NCBI GenBank assembly: GCA_022818135.1
Contig: JAFMSR010000016.1
Coordinates: 8,685,430 to 8,749,429, forward strand
Direction of reading: 5' to 3'
Length of the DNA: 64,000 nucleotides
Origin: Saxidomus purpurata
Taxonomy: Eukaryota > Mollusca > Bivalvia > Venerida > Veneridae
The translations under genes were made by a program, and so were the position numbers. Below, in pieces: positions 21,708-33,909 of this stretch. The first letter of the stretch is position 1, and every line of letters begins with the position of its first letter. The notes beneath the pieces were generated by a model that was not told the DNA's origin, did no database searches, and worked only from the letters and a program-made list of their open reading frames with translations.

Positions 21708-22784
21708 AAATAGACAAAGGCCATGCCAGTTTAGCATCCTGTAGCAGCTCCAACTCTAAAATTATGCAAGTTTGGAAAAAATGCTGGGCAAATATCTGAC
21801 ATTTAGGTCTCTGCATGTCTCCATGGGTAGGAAAAATACAATCTTTTGCTCAATGATCAAGTGACTTTAATATAGAGCCACCTGGCAGAAACATAGCCTA
21901 TGATACCGAACAGCGAGTGGTGACAATTAAAGCACAATGTCATGTATGAGTTCCTGCTACATTTACATGAAATTTACCCTTTCATTCATTGTCACAGCAG
22001 AAAGCAATCAGTAGACACACAACCATACTGTAGTTCAAAACAATTGCATACATGGGTGGTTTTCAAAATAAATTCGGAAAAAGTGTGACAATGTAATGTT
22101 ACATTTTAACACAAAAAATATTACATAAATTTGCCCGACAAGAGACAAATTTTATATTTGTAATTGTTCAAAAACGTCTGTGAAAATGATCCGTGAAACA
22201 CGAATCGGAACATTTTTGTTGTATCGTCAATTGGAGCCTGAACCGTTGCATTTTTAAATGGGTAAGTTTTGCCAATAAAAATACCAAATCGGTAAAATGT
22301 TAGTATATGCTTACGACATTTGACAAAAAGTTTCATGCCAATGCTTATCATTTATGCTTAACACCTTAACTTTGATAATTTTGAGCAAAATCCACGCATT
22401 TTGGGTCTGTTTTGCACTTTTTACCGTTGAATCCTTTGCATTCAACTTGCATTACTTTCACATGCATCGATGTCTGATACAGCCTACTAGCTACAGTCAT
22501 GCAAGAAAGAGTATTTGTTTCTTCAGAAGTTGCGATTAACCATGTAAAATACACGAATCTGTTATACTGACTTGGGTTTTGTTTACTAAATCAGCCATTT
22601 TTCGTCTGAGCCTTGTCGTTACGTTAGTCAGAGTAGTATCGTTAAATTGGAGCCAGTGCGTTTTGCCGATACAGTGTGAGTATTGCCTCAAGTCATTTAA
22701 CCTTGCCCTTTTCTTAGTGCACTATCATAGATCTGCATCAATTGTAATTCACCAGAGTACTTTCGTTGTAAAAAACTAGGCAAC
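21708..22784. other. intergenic spacer
   Basis: No gene that I can support; short open frames lack splice borders and family resemblance. There is a small inverted repeat ATTGTGACATG / CATGTCACAAT just before this stretch, at 21470-21502. Confidence 0.35.
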
Positions 22785-23556
22785 TTAGGGCGAAAACTTT
22801 TTTAATTGTTGAATGTTAATAAACTTTTTCGAGATATGCTCTAAAATAAATTGATAATAGCCCTCATTGCGCTGTGCGGCTTTGGACAAAGACGCAGCGA
22901 CACTACCTGAGGCACACAAATTGCTAATTCTTGCGTAATGGGACAACATTCTCTCTGACCCCCATCCAATATGCTCTTTCATCGCACTATCACTTAAACC
23001 AAGTATATGTAACGTGACAGCACATCCGCGCTGTCCACTATGAGCCGATTCCCCATCATACAAATTTATAAACTCAAGATGAGTTTTTAATCTGTCTGCC
23101 ATCACAGTAGACGAAATGGGTTTATCTATGATCAATCTGGACGTGTTATCTCTGACCCTAAATTATACCAAAAATCCATAGGAACTCCCGTCCGCACTGC
23201 AAAATGTCATGTACGCTCGCAAGTGTATTAAAGGACAAATATCCCGATCTTATGAAGGAAAAAAAATGGCATTATTTGGGTTATGCAGAGACAATGTTTT
23301 TCCAGAGATTTCCGAAATAAGAATACCTCGATTCTCTGGCATTTTGTAGATCCGATCTCCTGTAAAAACTAAAAGACCTTTTATCATTTGCCTGGTTACC
23401 CGAATGACACAATGTGAAGTATGACATATCTCTATACAATAAAAATGCAGCCATTTGATCAATTTCTACAGATATTTTATAAGATAAATGCCTACACATG
23501 GCACCTAGCTTGTCAAACAATAAAGGAACTGCTTGTTTGCTATATCCAGCAGTCAT
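22785..23556 (-). pseudogene. decayed tyrosine recombinase (Crypton/DIRS-like transposon remnant)
   Basis: Three minus-strand segments in shifting frames together resemble an integrase-type tyrosine recombinase. 23556-23400 carries FLLYRDMSYFTLCHSGNQAND, the region that holds the first catalytic arginine (SGDRASD in relatives). 23395-23250 carries FTGDRIYKMPENRG and SGKTL. 23135-22785 carries HSGQRGCAVTLHILGLS, then HIGWGSERMLSHYARI with the catalytic Tyr. Between the parts are frameshifts and stops. The first Arg reads Gln (SGNQ) and the HxxR Arg reads Gln (HSGQ), so the enzyme would be dead even in frame. No flanking repeats could be defined. Confidence 0.65.
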
Positions 23557-23849
23557 CTCTTATATGTCAGTATGTAATATTAGTCTGCATTTGGAGTAGT
23601 CCAAGTAATTGTACTCAACGGGTGAATATCGTTATATGTTTTGCTAGGTGCTATCCAGCCTCCGATAACTATAAAATGTCCGTATGTAAAATGGGTCTGC
23701 GTTTGGAGTCGAATTATTGAGACTACATTTGGAGTACAATTATTGATAATTAAAACTTCAATTGGTACTGTATGACCAATATAATGCCCCCAGAAGAGGT
23801 TTAATTATTTTAGGCTCCAGGGAATAGTGCAAGATACAGACCTTGTCAT

Positions 23850-24000
23850 GTCCAGAGACACTTCCAAGTTCTTTAATATGCTCAGTGTACCGGACAAGTC
23901 TTCAGTTGTAGGTCTCATCCGAAAGACGATTAGGTACGTTAGTGGAGGATTACCAGTCCAGCGTGTTAACCACTAGACCACTGATATGCTCCGAAATATA
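23850..24000 (-). repeat. tRNA-like SINE head, minus strand
   Basis: Minus strand TCAGTGGTCTAGTGGTTAAC at about 23985-23966 has the form of a tRNA A box and continues with CTGGACTGGTAATCC. A B box is not evident. Probably a SINE fragment. Confidence 0.4.
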
Positions 24001-25136
24001 ATGAGTAATGAATTTATGCAAATTAGACTAGCCCTCCGGAACTAATTGACCTTACGCCAGGAGAGTCATAGCCACGCCCACCGAAATCAAGGGGCACTAC
24101 TCCTGCGAAGTCCGACAAACACAGGAAACGCTCAAACAGATATCTATTGAACTGAGTCTTAAATCATTTATTTTATTTATATATTTGATGATATTTAACT
24201 GTCCTTTCATCCTTTTGCTGATTTCAACAATATTTTTAATAAAAATCACATAGTTTACTTTGAGTGAATTTAGTTTTAAAAGATTACTAGTATCCAAAAT
24301 GCGTGCAGCATTCTGTTAACAGATTAAGGCTAGTTATTTGCAGGCGCTTGCAATCATTTGTATCGTCATGAAATTGAAATGTTATTTTAATTAGCACCAT
24401 AAAATCAGTTATATCATATTTACGGTAGCATTATTATGTCCGTTGTGCATTAATTATCAAATACTCTTCAAATACGCGTTAATTGAAAAGCTCTTAAAGA
24501 TTAGATATCGATAAGCATTAAACATGTGTCAACAGTAAAAGTAGCTGTGTGACCATGGTTTCTGATCTGTATTCCGTAGGAGACTTAATTCTTGTATGCA
24601 GTTCTGCGAACCGGATCGTGTTATGGGATGTTATGTTTGAAACAATGTGACACTTTTATAACTAAAACAAAACCAATAATATACAGCAAAGCATTTTTAA
24701 GCATATGATTTTTTTATAATTTTGATACAACTTCTGAATGATCATTGATGCCTCCACATGAAAATCAAATATTTTTAAAGTTTATTATTGGAATTGTTTC
24801 TTTTTGTTGTTGTTATTTTCTTAAATGATAAACAACTGTATGCCTAGCTATAGCATCATTTATTTGTCACAATTACTTTTTATATCATATGTACATGCAT
24901 CTGACTGACTGACTATTTATTGGAGTTATTTACTCTCGCTACCGGTCGTAGACATATGACCGAGCATGACTCATATTATCATTGTACACTTAAAGTTTAT
25001 GATGTGCAAGTCCCAAAACAACCAGATGCATTGGTCAAAGCCTTTCAAATATATGTACACACACATGATGACACGTTTTAATAACTTAAAGATACATTAA
25101 TTTTGACTGGGCATGTATTTCATTTTTAACTGCGAT
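24001..25136. other. intergenic spacer
   Basis: AT-rich; no gene, array or RNA recognised. Confidence 0.35.
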
Positions 25137-25360
25137 CTCCTCCATGGTTGATTGGTTACAGTCTTACTTGTTATCATTAGACATATCCTTAATTTAGAAT
25201 CATGGGCTCGAGTTTAACTACCTTTCATGTCTACTAAGCTTATTTGAAGAAGTTGGCAGTTTCATAGATGTATAATACACGTCATTCCCTGAAACCATGG
25301 TTGCTCAAGATGTAAATAACTGAAATACTGTTGAAACAGGGCGTTAAAACGTAGTGACAG
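25137..25360 (+). repeat. tRNA-derived SINE, same family as 45.9 kb
   Basis: The head CCATGGTTGATTGGTTACAG and a B-box-like ATGGGCTCGAGTTTAA are followed by a body (GAAGTTGGCAGTTTCATAGA, then CTGTTGAAACAGGGCGTTAAA) shared with the element at 45.9 kb. Confidence 0.6.
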
Positions 25361-27516
25361 GAACCACTATTTAAGTCTGAGTTTATTTCGGCAGGATACA
25401 TCTTTGAGAACCTCTGAAAGAAAGTCAGTCTTCTAGCTTTTATTTCTTAAAAAAAAATGTTTTATAAGATCTTTTAAAACGTATGAAGAATCACAAAACT
25501 CATAGAACATACAAACTAACCCCGTAAACACGATTTCGGTGTGCCCGTCGATAAAACTTGTTTATTTCAAAGAAATACTCTTTCTTACTGAAAATGCCAA
25601 ATATTGCATGTCCGTCAATGGAGCATTTTGAATGTTTGGAGCCCAAAATGGGCTGATAACCACGTTCGCCACATGTTGTATCAGCTAGCTGTTTGATTGG
25701 TCTGATAAGAGATTCTTATCTGTCAATCAAGAACCTGGCGTAAGGTCAATTGTGCGCAAGCATGGCGAGGCCCAAGGGCTTTTTGCTATATATACCATGG
25801 CCGCCCTATGCATATGCAATGTCAACTTGTAAAATGGGTCTGTCTTGCAGTCGAAATATTGAGGCCAAGTATATACAAACAAACAGTAGCATATATACAA
25901 ATTATCAGACTTATGTGGCTTCACTGAAGTTGAGTACGAAAATAACCGAGAGCGAACAAAACGTCTCTGATGGTTAGTCGGTACTTTAGCAGTAGAGACA
26001 TGTATGTATCTTTAAACTGTTAACTTGTCTGAGCGAACTTAAAAGATAGTACTTACATAAACTAGCTACCTGTCCGTTTTCTTCAAGATGTTCGTTTACA
26101 AAGCATGTCCGAACCTGTCTTAATTGGCTGGTTCCGATATCAGCAAGCGCTCGGCTTGTTCCCTTGACCGGAAATCCATACGTAACGGCGTCTGCGGTCC
26201 TGTATGCGGCCTTTTGTTGCTCCCGATAGTCTTTGCATGGGTACTGAGGTATCAGATATATATAATTATAAAACAGATCAAACTGACGAGTCGAATGAAT
26301 TGGGCTAGACGGCGTATGTAAATGTGTTCCCTATTTCAGAAAAGAAATAGTGCCGCACGTTTTTTTTTCTAGATATTTTCATAAATAATTCGTTTTTTTA
26401 TTGTTTTCTTTGTTGTTGTTTTTTAACTCAGAGCTTCTAAGCTATTGAGACTTTTCATTTTCGAGTGCGGAAATTGCACATGTCAATCGTGCTGTTGTTT
26501 TTATCCTATATTTAGTATGCATTTTTATGAAATCTGAAAAGATTTAGCAGCTTCTCTCAATGCTTAACTGTCCGTCTATTGAATAGGTTTACAAAGTAAA
26601 TTAAGTTTTAGAAAAGGTAGACTATGTAACTGCATGTAGCAATACATGTATCTACAAAAAGACGTTTGCAGCTTTCGCTCCAAATCTGTATAGTATATGG
26701 GATGCAGTACGTGTCTCTGAAGTGATTAAACATATATAATAGTTCTTAGTTTTCTATCAAGTTAAAGATTTTAAAAGATGTTAGTATCTAGTTACAGCTT
26801 AAGAAACATTGACTTAATTAACGCCAGATACCGCGGTAGAGAACCATAGTTGGTGCTAGTAAATAAGATCAGAGATATAGAACAAATGCATAGTTTTTGC
26901 ACTCAAACCTGATAAAAAATGCATTCAGAAAAAGATGCAGCCACTCCGATCATTAAGATAATTTACATTTCCTTATTTATCCCCGCTGCAAAACGTGAGG
27001 GTCTCCGATCGTCCGTCCGTCCGTACGTCCATCCTCTTACATTTCGTGTCCGCTCCAAATCTCCCAAACTCCTTCTAGGATTTTCATCAAACTCTGGGCA
27101 AAGGTTCTTCTAATCAAGACGACGCACAAAACTCATGTTCCGTGTATCCGATGAAATAAAATTACAGCATTTTTATCAGTATAAATATACTTTTGTATAG
27201 CAGCAAAACAAATACTATGTTATAAACAAATTTCCCATCTGTAGATCTTTCTTAAACAATCATTTTTAAACGAATTTATCCGGACACAACATTACTCAAA
27301 GACAATTGAAGTGATCGTTTCAATATGAGGCTTTCCCGTCACTTCCTTGTCGTATTTAAAGTTTGTTCGTTGCAAGCATCGCTCAGTAAGGAAATGTGAA
27401 TTCAAATACAAAAATGATTTGGAATAAGTTTCTTTCATATAGTTTCCATTTGTTCATCTTAGCAGCTTCAATCAACCGCGGATCAGGTATCAATTAAAAA
27501 ACTTCTTCTCGAATAC
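25361..27516. other. spacer upstream of Mdm2, possible promoter region near 26.1 kb
   Basis: No coding gene. Around 26.05-26.2 kb the minus strand has CCAATTA (CCAAT-type), a CCGGAA (ETS-type, plus strand at 26169) and TTTAT|GTAAGT (donor, exon end 26057), which could form a non-coding first exon reading towards Mdm2. At 27005-27030 lies a TCCG simple repeat. All of this is inference from motifs. Confidence 0.25.
26101..26120. promoter_or_regulatory. candidate p53-family response element
   Basis: AAGCATGTCC GAACCTGTCT: two adjacent decamers, no spacer. The first fits RRRCWWGYYY at all ten positions and the second at nine (C for W). It is 6.35 kb upstream of the Mdm2 start codon. Vertebrate MDM2 is a p53 target through such elements. 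My rough estimate for a chance hit this good in 64 kb is about 0.1, so this is suggestive only. Confidence 0.35.
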
Positions 27517-27852
27517 TTAAAGTCCCAGGATCAGTTTGAATTTACTGATATAGAAACATAAATTTATTGATAGGATAATGATAGAACCATGTGGTATGTA
27601 CTCTTAAACAATGTTGACGTATGTCTTTCTTTCGTATTTAAGTTCTTTTTTCAAGAAAAAGAGTTGCCAGAAAGACTTTCATTTTTTTTGCAATATCATT
27701 GAAAAAATACTGCGTTATGTTACTAATATGTACTTATCGATTTAAAAAGCAAAGAATGTTTTTGTCGCAAAAGAAGGTTATTTCTGTCAGTAAGACATCT
27801 TTCTTAATTAAATGAGAGCTACTTGCATCTAAATGTGATCCTGGGACTTTAA
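27517..27852 (+). repeat. TTAA MITE, AGTCCC family, best full-length copy
   Basis: TTAAAGTCCCAGGATCA at 27517 and TGATCCTGGGACTTTAA ending at 27852 are inverted ends of a 336-bp non-coding element. The two ends match over about 16 bases, and both borders read TTAA. Confidence 0.9.
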
Positions 27853-27870
27853 CTATAACAGTACACTCAT

Positions 27871-28061
27871 ATAACTCAGTGAGATACGCTGTGCGGGTTA
27901 ATTGAAAGGGGAATGCTCTAACCTTTGCAGTCATGCTAAAAGATGACAAACAAAAATTTCTTAATTATATAGTCCATTTTTGTTTGTCATCTTTTAACAT
28001 GACTGCAAAGGTTAGAACGATCCCCATTCCATTGCCCCGCCCCGCGTATCTCATTGAGTAT
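27871..28061. repeat. inverted repeat with about 86-bp arms
   Basis: The left arm 27871-27956 and right arm 27975-28061 are inverted copies, best in the segment CTAACCTTTGCAGTCATG and on through AAAGATGACAAACAAAAAT, with an 18-base loop. It begins 19 bases after a MITE end. Confidence 0.85.
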
Positions 28062-28199
28062 AATAATTTCATGTTGAGCATCAGTTGGAATTTTCGTATT
28101 TAGGAAAACAATGTCGTGACATAAAAATGGAAATGCAAAACGAAATATAGAATAACTATGTTGACTGTTACAATATTTTTTTTTATTGAATATGAATAT

Positions 28200-29065
28200 C
28201 AACAAGAGGGCCATGATAGCCCTATATCGCTCACAAAGAGTATTAGTGTACTTACCTAAGGAAGTGGTCAAGGGGGCATGATTTGTAAAAAGTTGATAGA
28301 GGACCACTAGTTAATGTTACATACCAAATATCCTAGCTCTAAGCCTTGTGGTTAAGGAGGAGAAGATTTTTAAAGATTTTCTTATACAAAGTGACCTCCC
28401 GGGCAGGGTCAGTTTTAACTCCGGGGGCATGATTTGAACAAACTTTGAAGAGGTCAAATAGACACTGTTTCACACTACATAGCTAAGCTCTAGTTTAGGA
28501 AAAGAAGATTTCTAAAGGTTTTCCTATATATGTCTATGTAAAACAAGTGAAACCTCTTGGCGGGGCCAATATTGACCCATGGGGCATGATATGAAGAAAC
28601 TAAGTAGACGTCCACTACACAATGTTGGTAACTAAATATGTTAGCTCTAGGCCTTAATTGTGGTTTTGAAGAAACAGATTGTTAAGGGTTTTCCCATAGA
28701 AACATATGTAAAATCAAGTGACCCCGGGGCGGGGTCAATTTGACCGAAGGGTCATGATTTTAACAATTATGGTAGAGGTCCACCAGGCAATGATACATGC
28801 CAAATATCTCAGCTTTAGGCCTTACAGTTTGAGAGAAAAGATTTTTAATGTCATCCTATATAAGTCTAGTATGTGAAATTAAGTGACCCCCGGGCGAGGT
28901 CAATTTTGACATAGGGTTCAAAATTTGAACAATCTTGATAGTACAATGCTACATGTTAAATACCTACGCTCTAAATGAATGCCCTGTATTCAGAGGAGAA
29001 GATTTTAAAAGTGTTTCCTATTTGTTGCCATAGCAACCAGCGTTCTGCATGGAATGGAATTCTTT
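28200..29065. repeat. degenerate tandem array, about 150-170 bp period
   Basis: It begins CAAGAGGGCCATGATAGCCC and contains GGGGCATGATTTG or variants at about 28274, 28427, 28579, 28748 and 28913. Each unit also holds AAATAT.(C/T)TAGCTCTA and GTGACC...GGGC(A/G)GGGTCA. The same start module appears at 63.26 and 63.95 kb. Confidence 0.85.
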
Positions 29066-29515
29066 GATCAATTTTTGTAGAGCTTCATGCAAGGAACATC
29101 CCTGCCATGGTTCATCAACATTGTCCCAGTGGTTTTATAGGAGATGCCTCTTGAAGCAAAATGTTGACAGACGACTCTAAAAGCTCAACCTGGCACCTAG
29201 TGAACAAAAAATACACGAAAAATAACGAACTATAAAATAATAATGATAACCTTTACAATAAGAATAACGTAACATTGAATAACAATAGCACGCATATAGA
29301 ATTTAGCAAGGGTTTTACACGTAATAAGTATTAACAATATAAGTTTATGTAAGCAATTTAATTCATCAAACAGATCTAATATGTGTCAATAAACCTTTAA
29401 AATAATATAAAAACATATTGTTGTGCTTGTTCGGCTTGTGTAGCAGATCCTCCTCCTTGTGTTGTTGTAATTCTCAAGTATTAAGATAACTTATGAATCA
29501 ATCAGTGTGTTTTTG
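29066..29515. other. intergenic spacer
   Basis: The 28-29 kb array trails off into AT-rich sequence. No gene recognised. Confidence 0.35.
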
Positions 29516-30031
29516 TCAAGGTCCATTACTAAGGTCAAATCGAATTTTCTTTTAAATATGGAATTGTAACAGGCGTTTTCTCAGAAGGAAAAATATGACA
29601 TACTGTATCGAATGTGACCATATTGTGTTGTAAATTCGAGTTAATAAATTACATTTTGTCTGTACTTTTTACAGTTTCAAACATCTTTGAATTTTCCCAG
29701 AAGTCTCACAGAGAGAGGATGTGAAAAGGTTGTACATGATAAACATGCCTGTTTTGAAATATAGTTGAAAGAACTTTACTTCCAATGATGTGCAACGTTT
29801 ATTTCTGACTGTTTACAAATGATGCGATAAAGCGACAGTAGGACAAAAAGATCACCCAGGTCAATCTACGGAAATACAAAAATATTCACTCGTTTTTCTG
29901 CAACAGTATTTCAAACAGGGAAGACTTTACAGCTGTTGTAACGTTTAAGAAGCCAGTTTCAAACTGTAATTCCCTGTAACAATTCCAGATTTAAAAGAAA
30001 ATTCGATTTGGTCTTAGTAATTGACCTTTGA
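29516..30031. repeat. DNA-transposon-like element with 58-bp inverted ends
   Basis: 29516-29573 and 29973-30031 are inverted copies (TCAAGGTCCATTACTAAG / CTTAGTAATTGACCTTTGA, and AAATCGAATTTTCTTTTAAAT in both arms). About 400 bases of non-coding sequence lie between. Confidence 0.75.
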
Positions 30032-30726
30032 TTTCTTAGTAGTTTTCTATTGTTCTATAAATACTTTTGTTTTATCTTTAGTTACTTATCAATAAATGAT
30101 TTCAGTCAGCGAGAGTGTTCAAACACATTCAATATCTATGAACTCTAGACATTTTCTAGCGCCTCATACAAAAATGCAACATATATTCTGCAGAATAGTA
30201 CACACACAGAATAAATATACATATATCTGTGTGAAAAGTTAGCGGAGAAAGTAAAGGACAATGCTTTGACATTATCAACCTATGATATCATTTAGGAACA
30301 AGGAAAATAACAGTGAATATCTCACATTGCCCTTGACGAACCCCAAGCGTTGAGATGAATTCATACCTTTAACAATAATAATGATAATAATTAAAAAAAA
30401 TAATTAAAAAAATGAAATAATAATAATAATAATATCTTTATTTAAAGAAGGGTACACATTTAGACACACATAAACATACATATATCTAATATTTCAATGT
30501 GGCCTTCTTAAGAAATTATATTAACAAGCATTAACAAAAACGATGATAAGAAATATTGATGCACACATTCATATACATTGTTCTACTATGTAACGGCAAA
30601 TCTATTTAACATCTTTGATAAAATGATTGCTGAATGAAAAAACATATATACTACGACAAACACTCATAATTAAAGACATATCATATAAAGTAAATATTCA
30701 TTCATCCGACTTAAGTTTGTATTGCT

Positions 30727-33700
30727 TCAGCAAGTATTGTTTGTATTTTTTTTAAACGATAACAGTGATTTAGCTGTTCTTATATTTGTTGGTGTACTGT
30801 TCCATATGTGTACACTGGAGAATGTAAAACTAGCTTTTAGATAATTGGTACGAAATTTTGGTATCAATAGGTTATTGTTAGTTACAGAGCGTAAGCTATA
30901 ATTATTGTTACTGGAAAATGCCATTAAATTATATATATAGTTTGGAGCAAGGAAATGTATAGCCTTATATACTAACACAGCCGTATGATATGCATACCTA
31001 TCTGAAAAAGACAAGCATTTTAAATTGCAAAGGATTGCTGCATTAGTGGTGAAATTCTGCCTATCTATAACAAGTTTTAAAGCCCTCAATTGAAGTTTAT
31101 TCATTTTATTTGCACAACCATTTCCCTTTCCCCATACTGTGACACAATAATCAAACTTTGGTAAAATGTAGGCATTATAAAACATCATTCTCATATCAGC
31201 CTTTAAGTAGTATGATATTCGTTTCAGGAGTGCAATTTTAGAATTTATCAGCGCACGTGTTTTGGTTATGTGTACATTCCATGAGAGACATTTATCAATT
31301 GAAATACCTAGTACCTTTTGGACAGAGACATTTTCAATGAGAGATTCACTAATTCTTAATTCCATATTTAAGGGTTTCTTGATATTTTGTGTGTGTTTTC
31401 GTTTAGTAGTCACAGCCATGCATTTTGTTTTAGATGGATTCAATGCCATATTGTTTAAGCGGCACCACGTATTAATAGAATTTAAATCATTTTGAAGATT
31501 ATTTTGATTTTTTTCAATATCAAACCCTGATTCATATAAGGTTGAGTCATCAGCAAATAGTTCTAAGTTTCCTGTGGTTGTTTTAAAGGATATGTCATTA
31601 ATATAAATTAAAAATAGTAGCGGTCCTAAAATTGAGCCCTGAGGAACACCCGTTGTTATTGTCAATACGTTTGATGTGTCTTTTCCAGATTTTACAACTT
31701 AGGATCTGTCAGAAAGATAAGATTCAAAGAGTTTAATAGTTTTTTCTGAAAAATGGTATAGTCGAAGTTTGTGTAATAAAACTGTATGGTCAACTAAGTC
31801 AAAGGCCTTCCGTAGATCCAAGAACACTGTCCCTACATACTTATCAGCATCGATGTCCTTTAACCAGGTGTCTATCAAATGTGTTAAAGCAGTGTGACAT
31901 GAATGTTGTTGTCTAAATCCTGATTGGTTGTCATGTATAATGTTTGTGTGTTTGAAGTACATTTGTATCTGTGAGGCAATGTGTCTTTCAAATATTTTTG
32001 AAAGCGTTGGCAAAATTGAAATGGGTCTATAATTACTAGGATCTTTTTTGTCACCATTTTTAAATATTGGCAAGACGTATGCTTGTTTTAGAGAGTCTGG
32101 AAACACATTTTGGTCTATACTTCGGTTTATGATATAAGCAATTGCAGATGTTATATGGTCACTACAGTGTTTAAGTATCCGTGGGCCAATACCGTCAATG
32201 CCAGTAGATTTATTGGGGTTTAAATTGTCAATTATTTTCTTAACTTCGAAGGCTGTGATATATCCAATATTAAAAGTGTTATGTTTCAATTTCATGTTTA
32301 AAATTTGCTCCATGTCTGTATAGTTTTCAGCAACAAAAGCTGTTTTAGATATTATATTTGAGATATTTACAAAGTGCTCATTTAAGGCATTCATTATGTT
32401 ACATTGTCCTTCAATAAGTTTATTTTTGTACAAAAGTTGGTCAGGTAAGACAACTTCTTTATCACATAAAGCGTCATTAGTTACATTTTTAAAATTTTTC
32501 CAAAGATATTTTGCAGATTTGTTGTTTTTCACTGCTTCATTATAGAAATTCTTCCTACTTTTTCGTATCATTGATGAAATTTTATTTCTCAGTATTTTAT
32601 ATTCGTCAAATTTTTTATCTTTATGTAATTTATCGCGATGCCATATAGCGGTTTTAATATCATCATTAAACCATTCTGGTTGGGTGTTACGTTTAATTCT
32701 TTTAACTTTGATTGGGGCATGCTTCGATAGGACGTCATTTAATATATTGTAAAGAATTTGTAAAGACATATTTGGATTTTCAGTAATTTCTATCATTTCG
32801 AGTGGGGAGTTCATTAGATCTACTTGAAAATTATGTTCATCAAAATTCTTAAAACTTCTGTATTTAAGCGTTTTGTGTATATTACTGTTATTTTTTGCAT
32901 TTACTACACTTCGCGTCCTATATACCGGGTAGTGGTCGCTCGCGCTATAGACTGGTACTTTGATTTCAACTAAATATTCCGGTCTATTAGAATATATATG
33001 GTCAATTAATGACGAACTTTTCTTTGTGATTCTGGTCGGGTCGTGTATCATTTGGGTAAGTCCAAACTTTAAGATTGTATCGTTCCATTTAATATTCTTA
33101 AACTTATTATAATTACTATTTGTGTCAAAATGTATGTTTATATCACCTAAGATATGAAATTCGCAACCCAATATGTCCATTTTATCAATTAAACATTCGT
33201 ATAGGTCAATCCATGACTGTTTTGCATCAGGTGGCCTATAAACAAAATGCAATAAAAATAGTCTATTATTCGAAAAGTTAATCTGTATACATATGGACTC
33301 TATATCATTATGTTCTAGATCAGTTCTTCGCTTGTATGGGATTTTATTTGCAATATAGACTATAATCCCTCCGCCCTTTTTTATTTTTCTGTCTTTTCTT
33401 TCAAAGGAAAAGTTATTTATACCTAGAGCCGCGTTCTCTATATTTTCATTAAGAAATGTTTCGCAAAAACCAAATATATCTGTAGAATTTGGCAATGATA
33501 AGTGATATTTGATTTCGTCTAATTTAGGTATGAAATGCTGTATGTTACGACTAGCAACGTGTAGCCTTTTTCTGTTATATACGAAGTCATTATTCGTAAC
33601 GCTTTGGTCATTTATCATTTGCCTGTCATTTCGTTCATGTGGGATATTTACAGCTATGCTTGTACAAGCGTCTTGTTTAGGAGATAGCTGAGGGATTTCA

Positions 33701-33753
33701 GAATTTTGAACATTATTTTTTCTTTTAGGCGAGTTATGACAATAGCTATACAT
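30727..33753 (-). pseudogene. LINE ORF2: endonuclease and reverse transcriptase, one in-frame stop
   Basis: The ATG is at 33753. Residues about 65-275 form an APE-type endonuclease (ASRNIQHF, CETF, GGGIIVYI, YRPPD, GDINI, SASDHYPV). The reverse transcriptase follows with NYRPISILPTLSKIFE, GFRQQHSCHTAL, FLDLRKAFDLVDH, then GVPQGSILGPLLFLIYIND and FADDSTLY. A TAA at 31701-31699 interrupts the frame between SDRS and VVKS. The same frame resumes at once and continues to 30727, so a single base change accounts for the break. In autonomous relatives this protein nicks DNA and copies its own RNA at the nick. Confidence 0.88.
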
Positions 33754-33909
33754 ACTATTGCTTGATGTTTCTTTATCATATGTTTGTAAATAAGAAGCAT
33801 TTTCCAGTAATAATTTATAGCTACACTTACATTTTATGTTGTCACATTTACTGCATATTTTTAATAATAGTTCGTATTTGTTCTCATGCGAGTGTTCGTC
33901 AGCGAGTCC

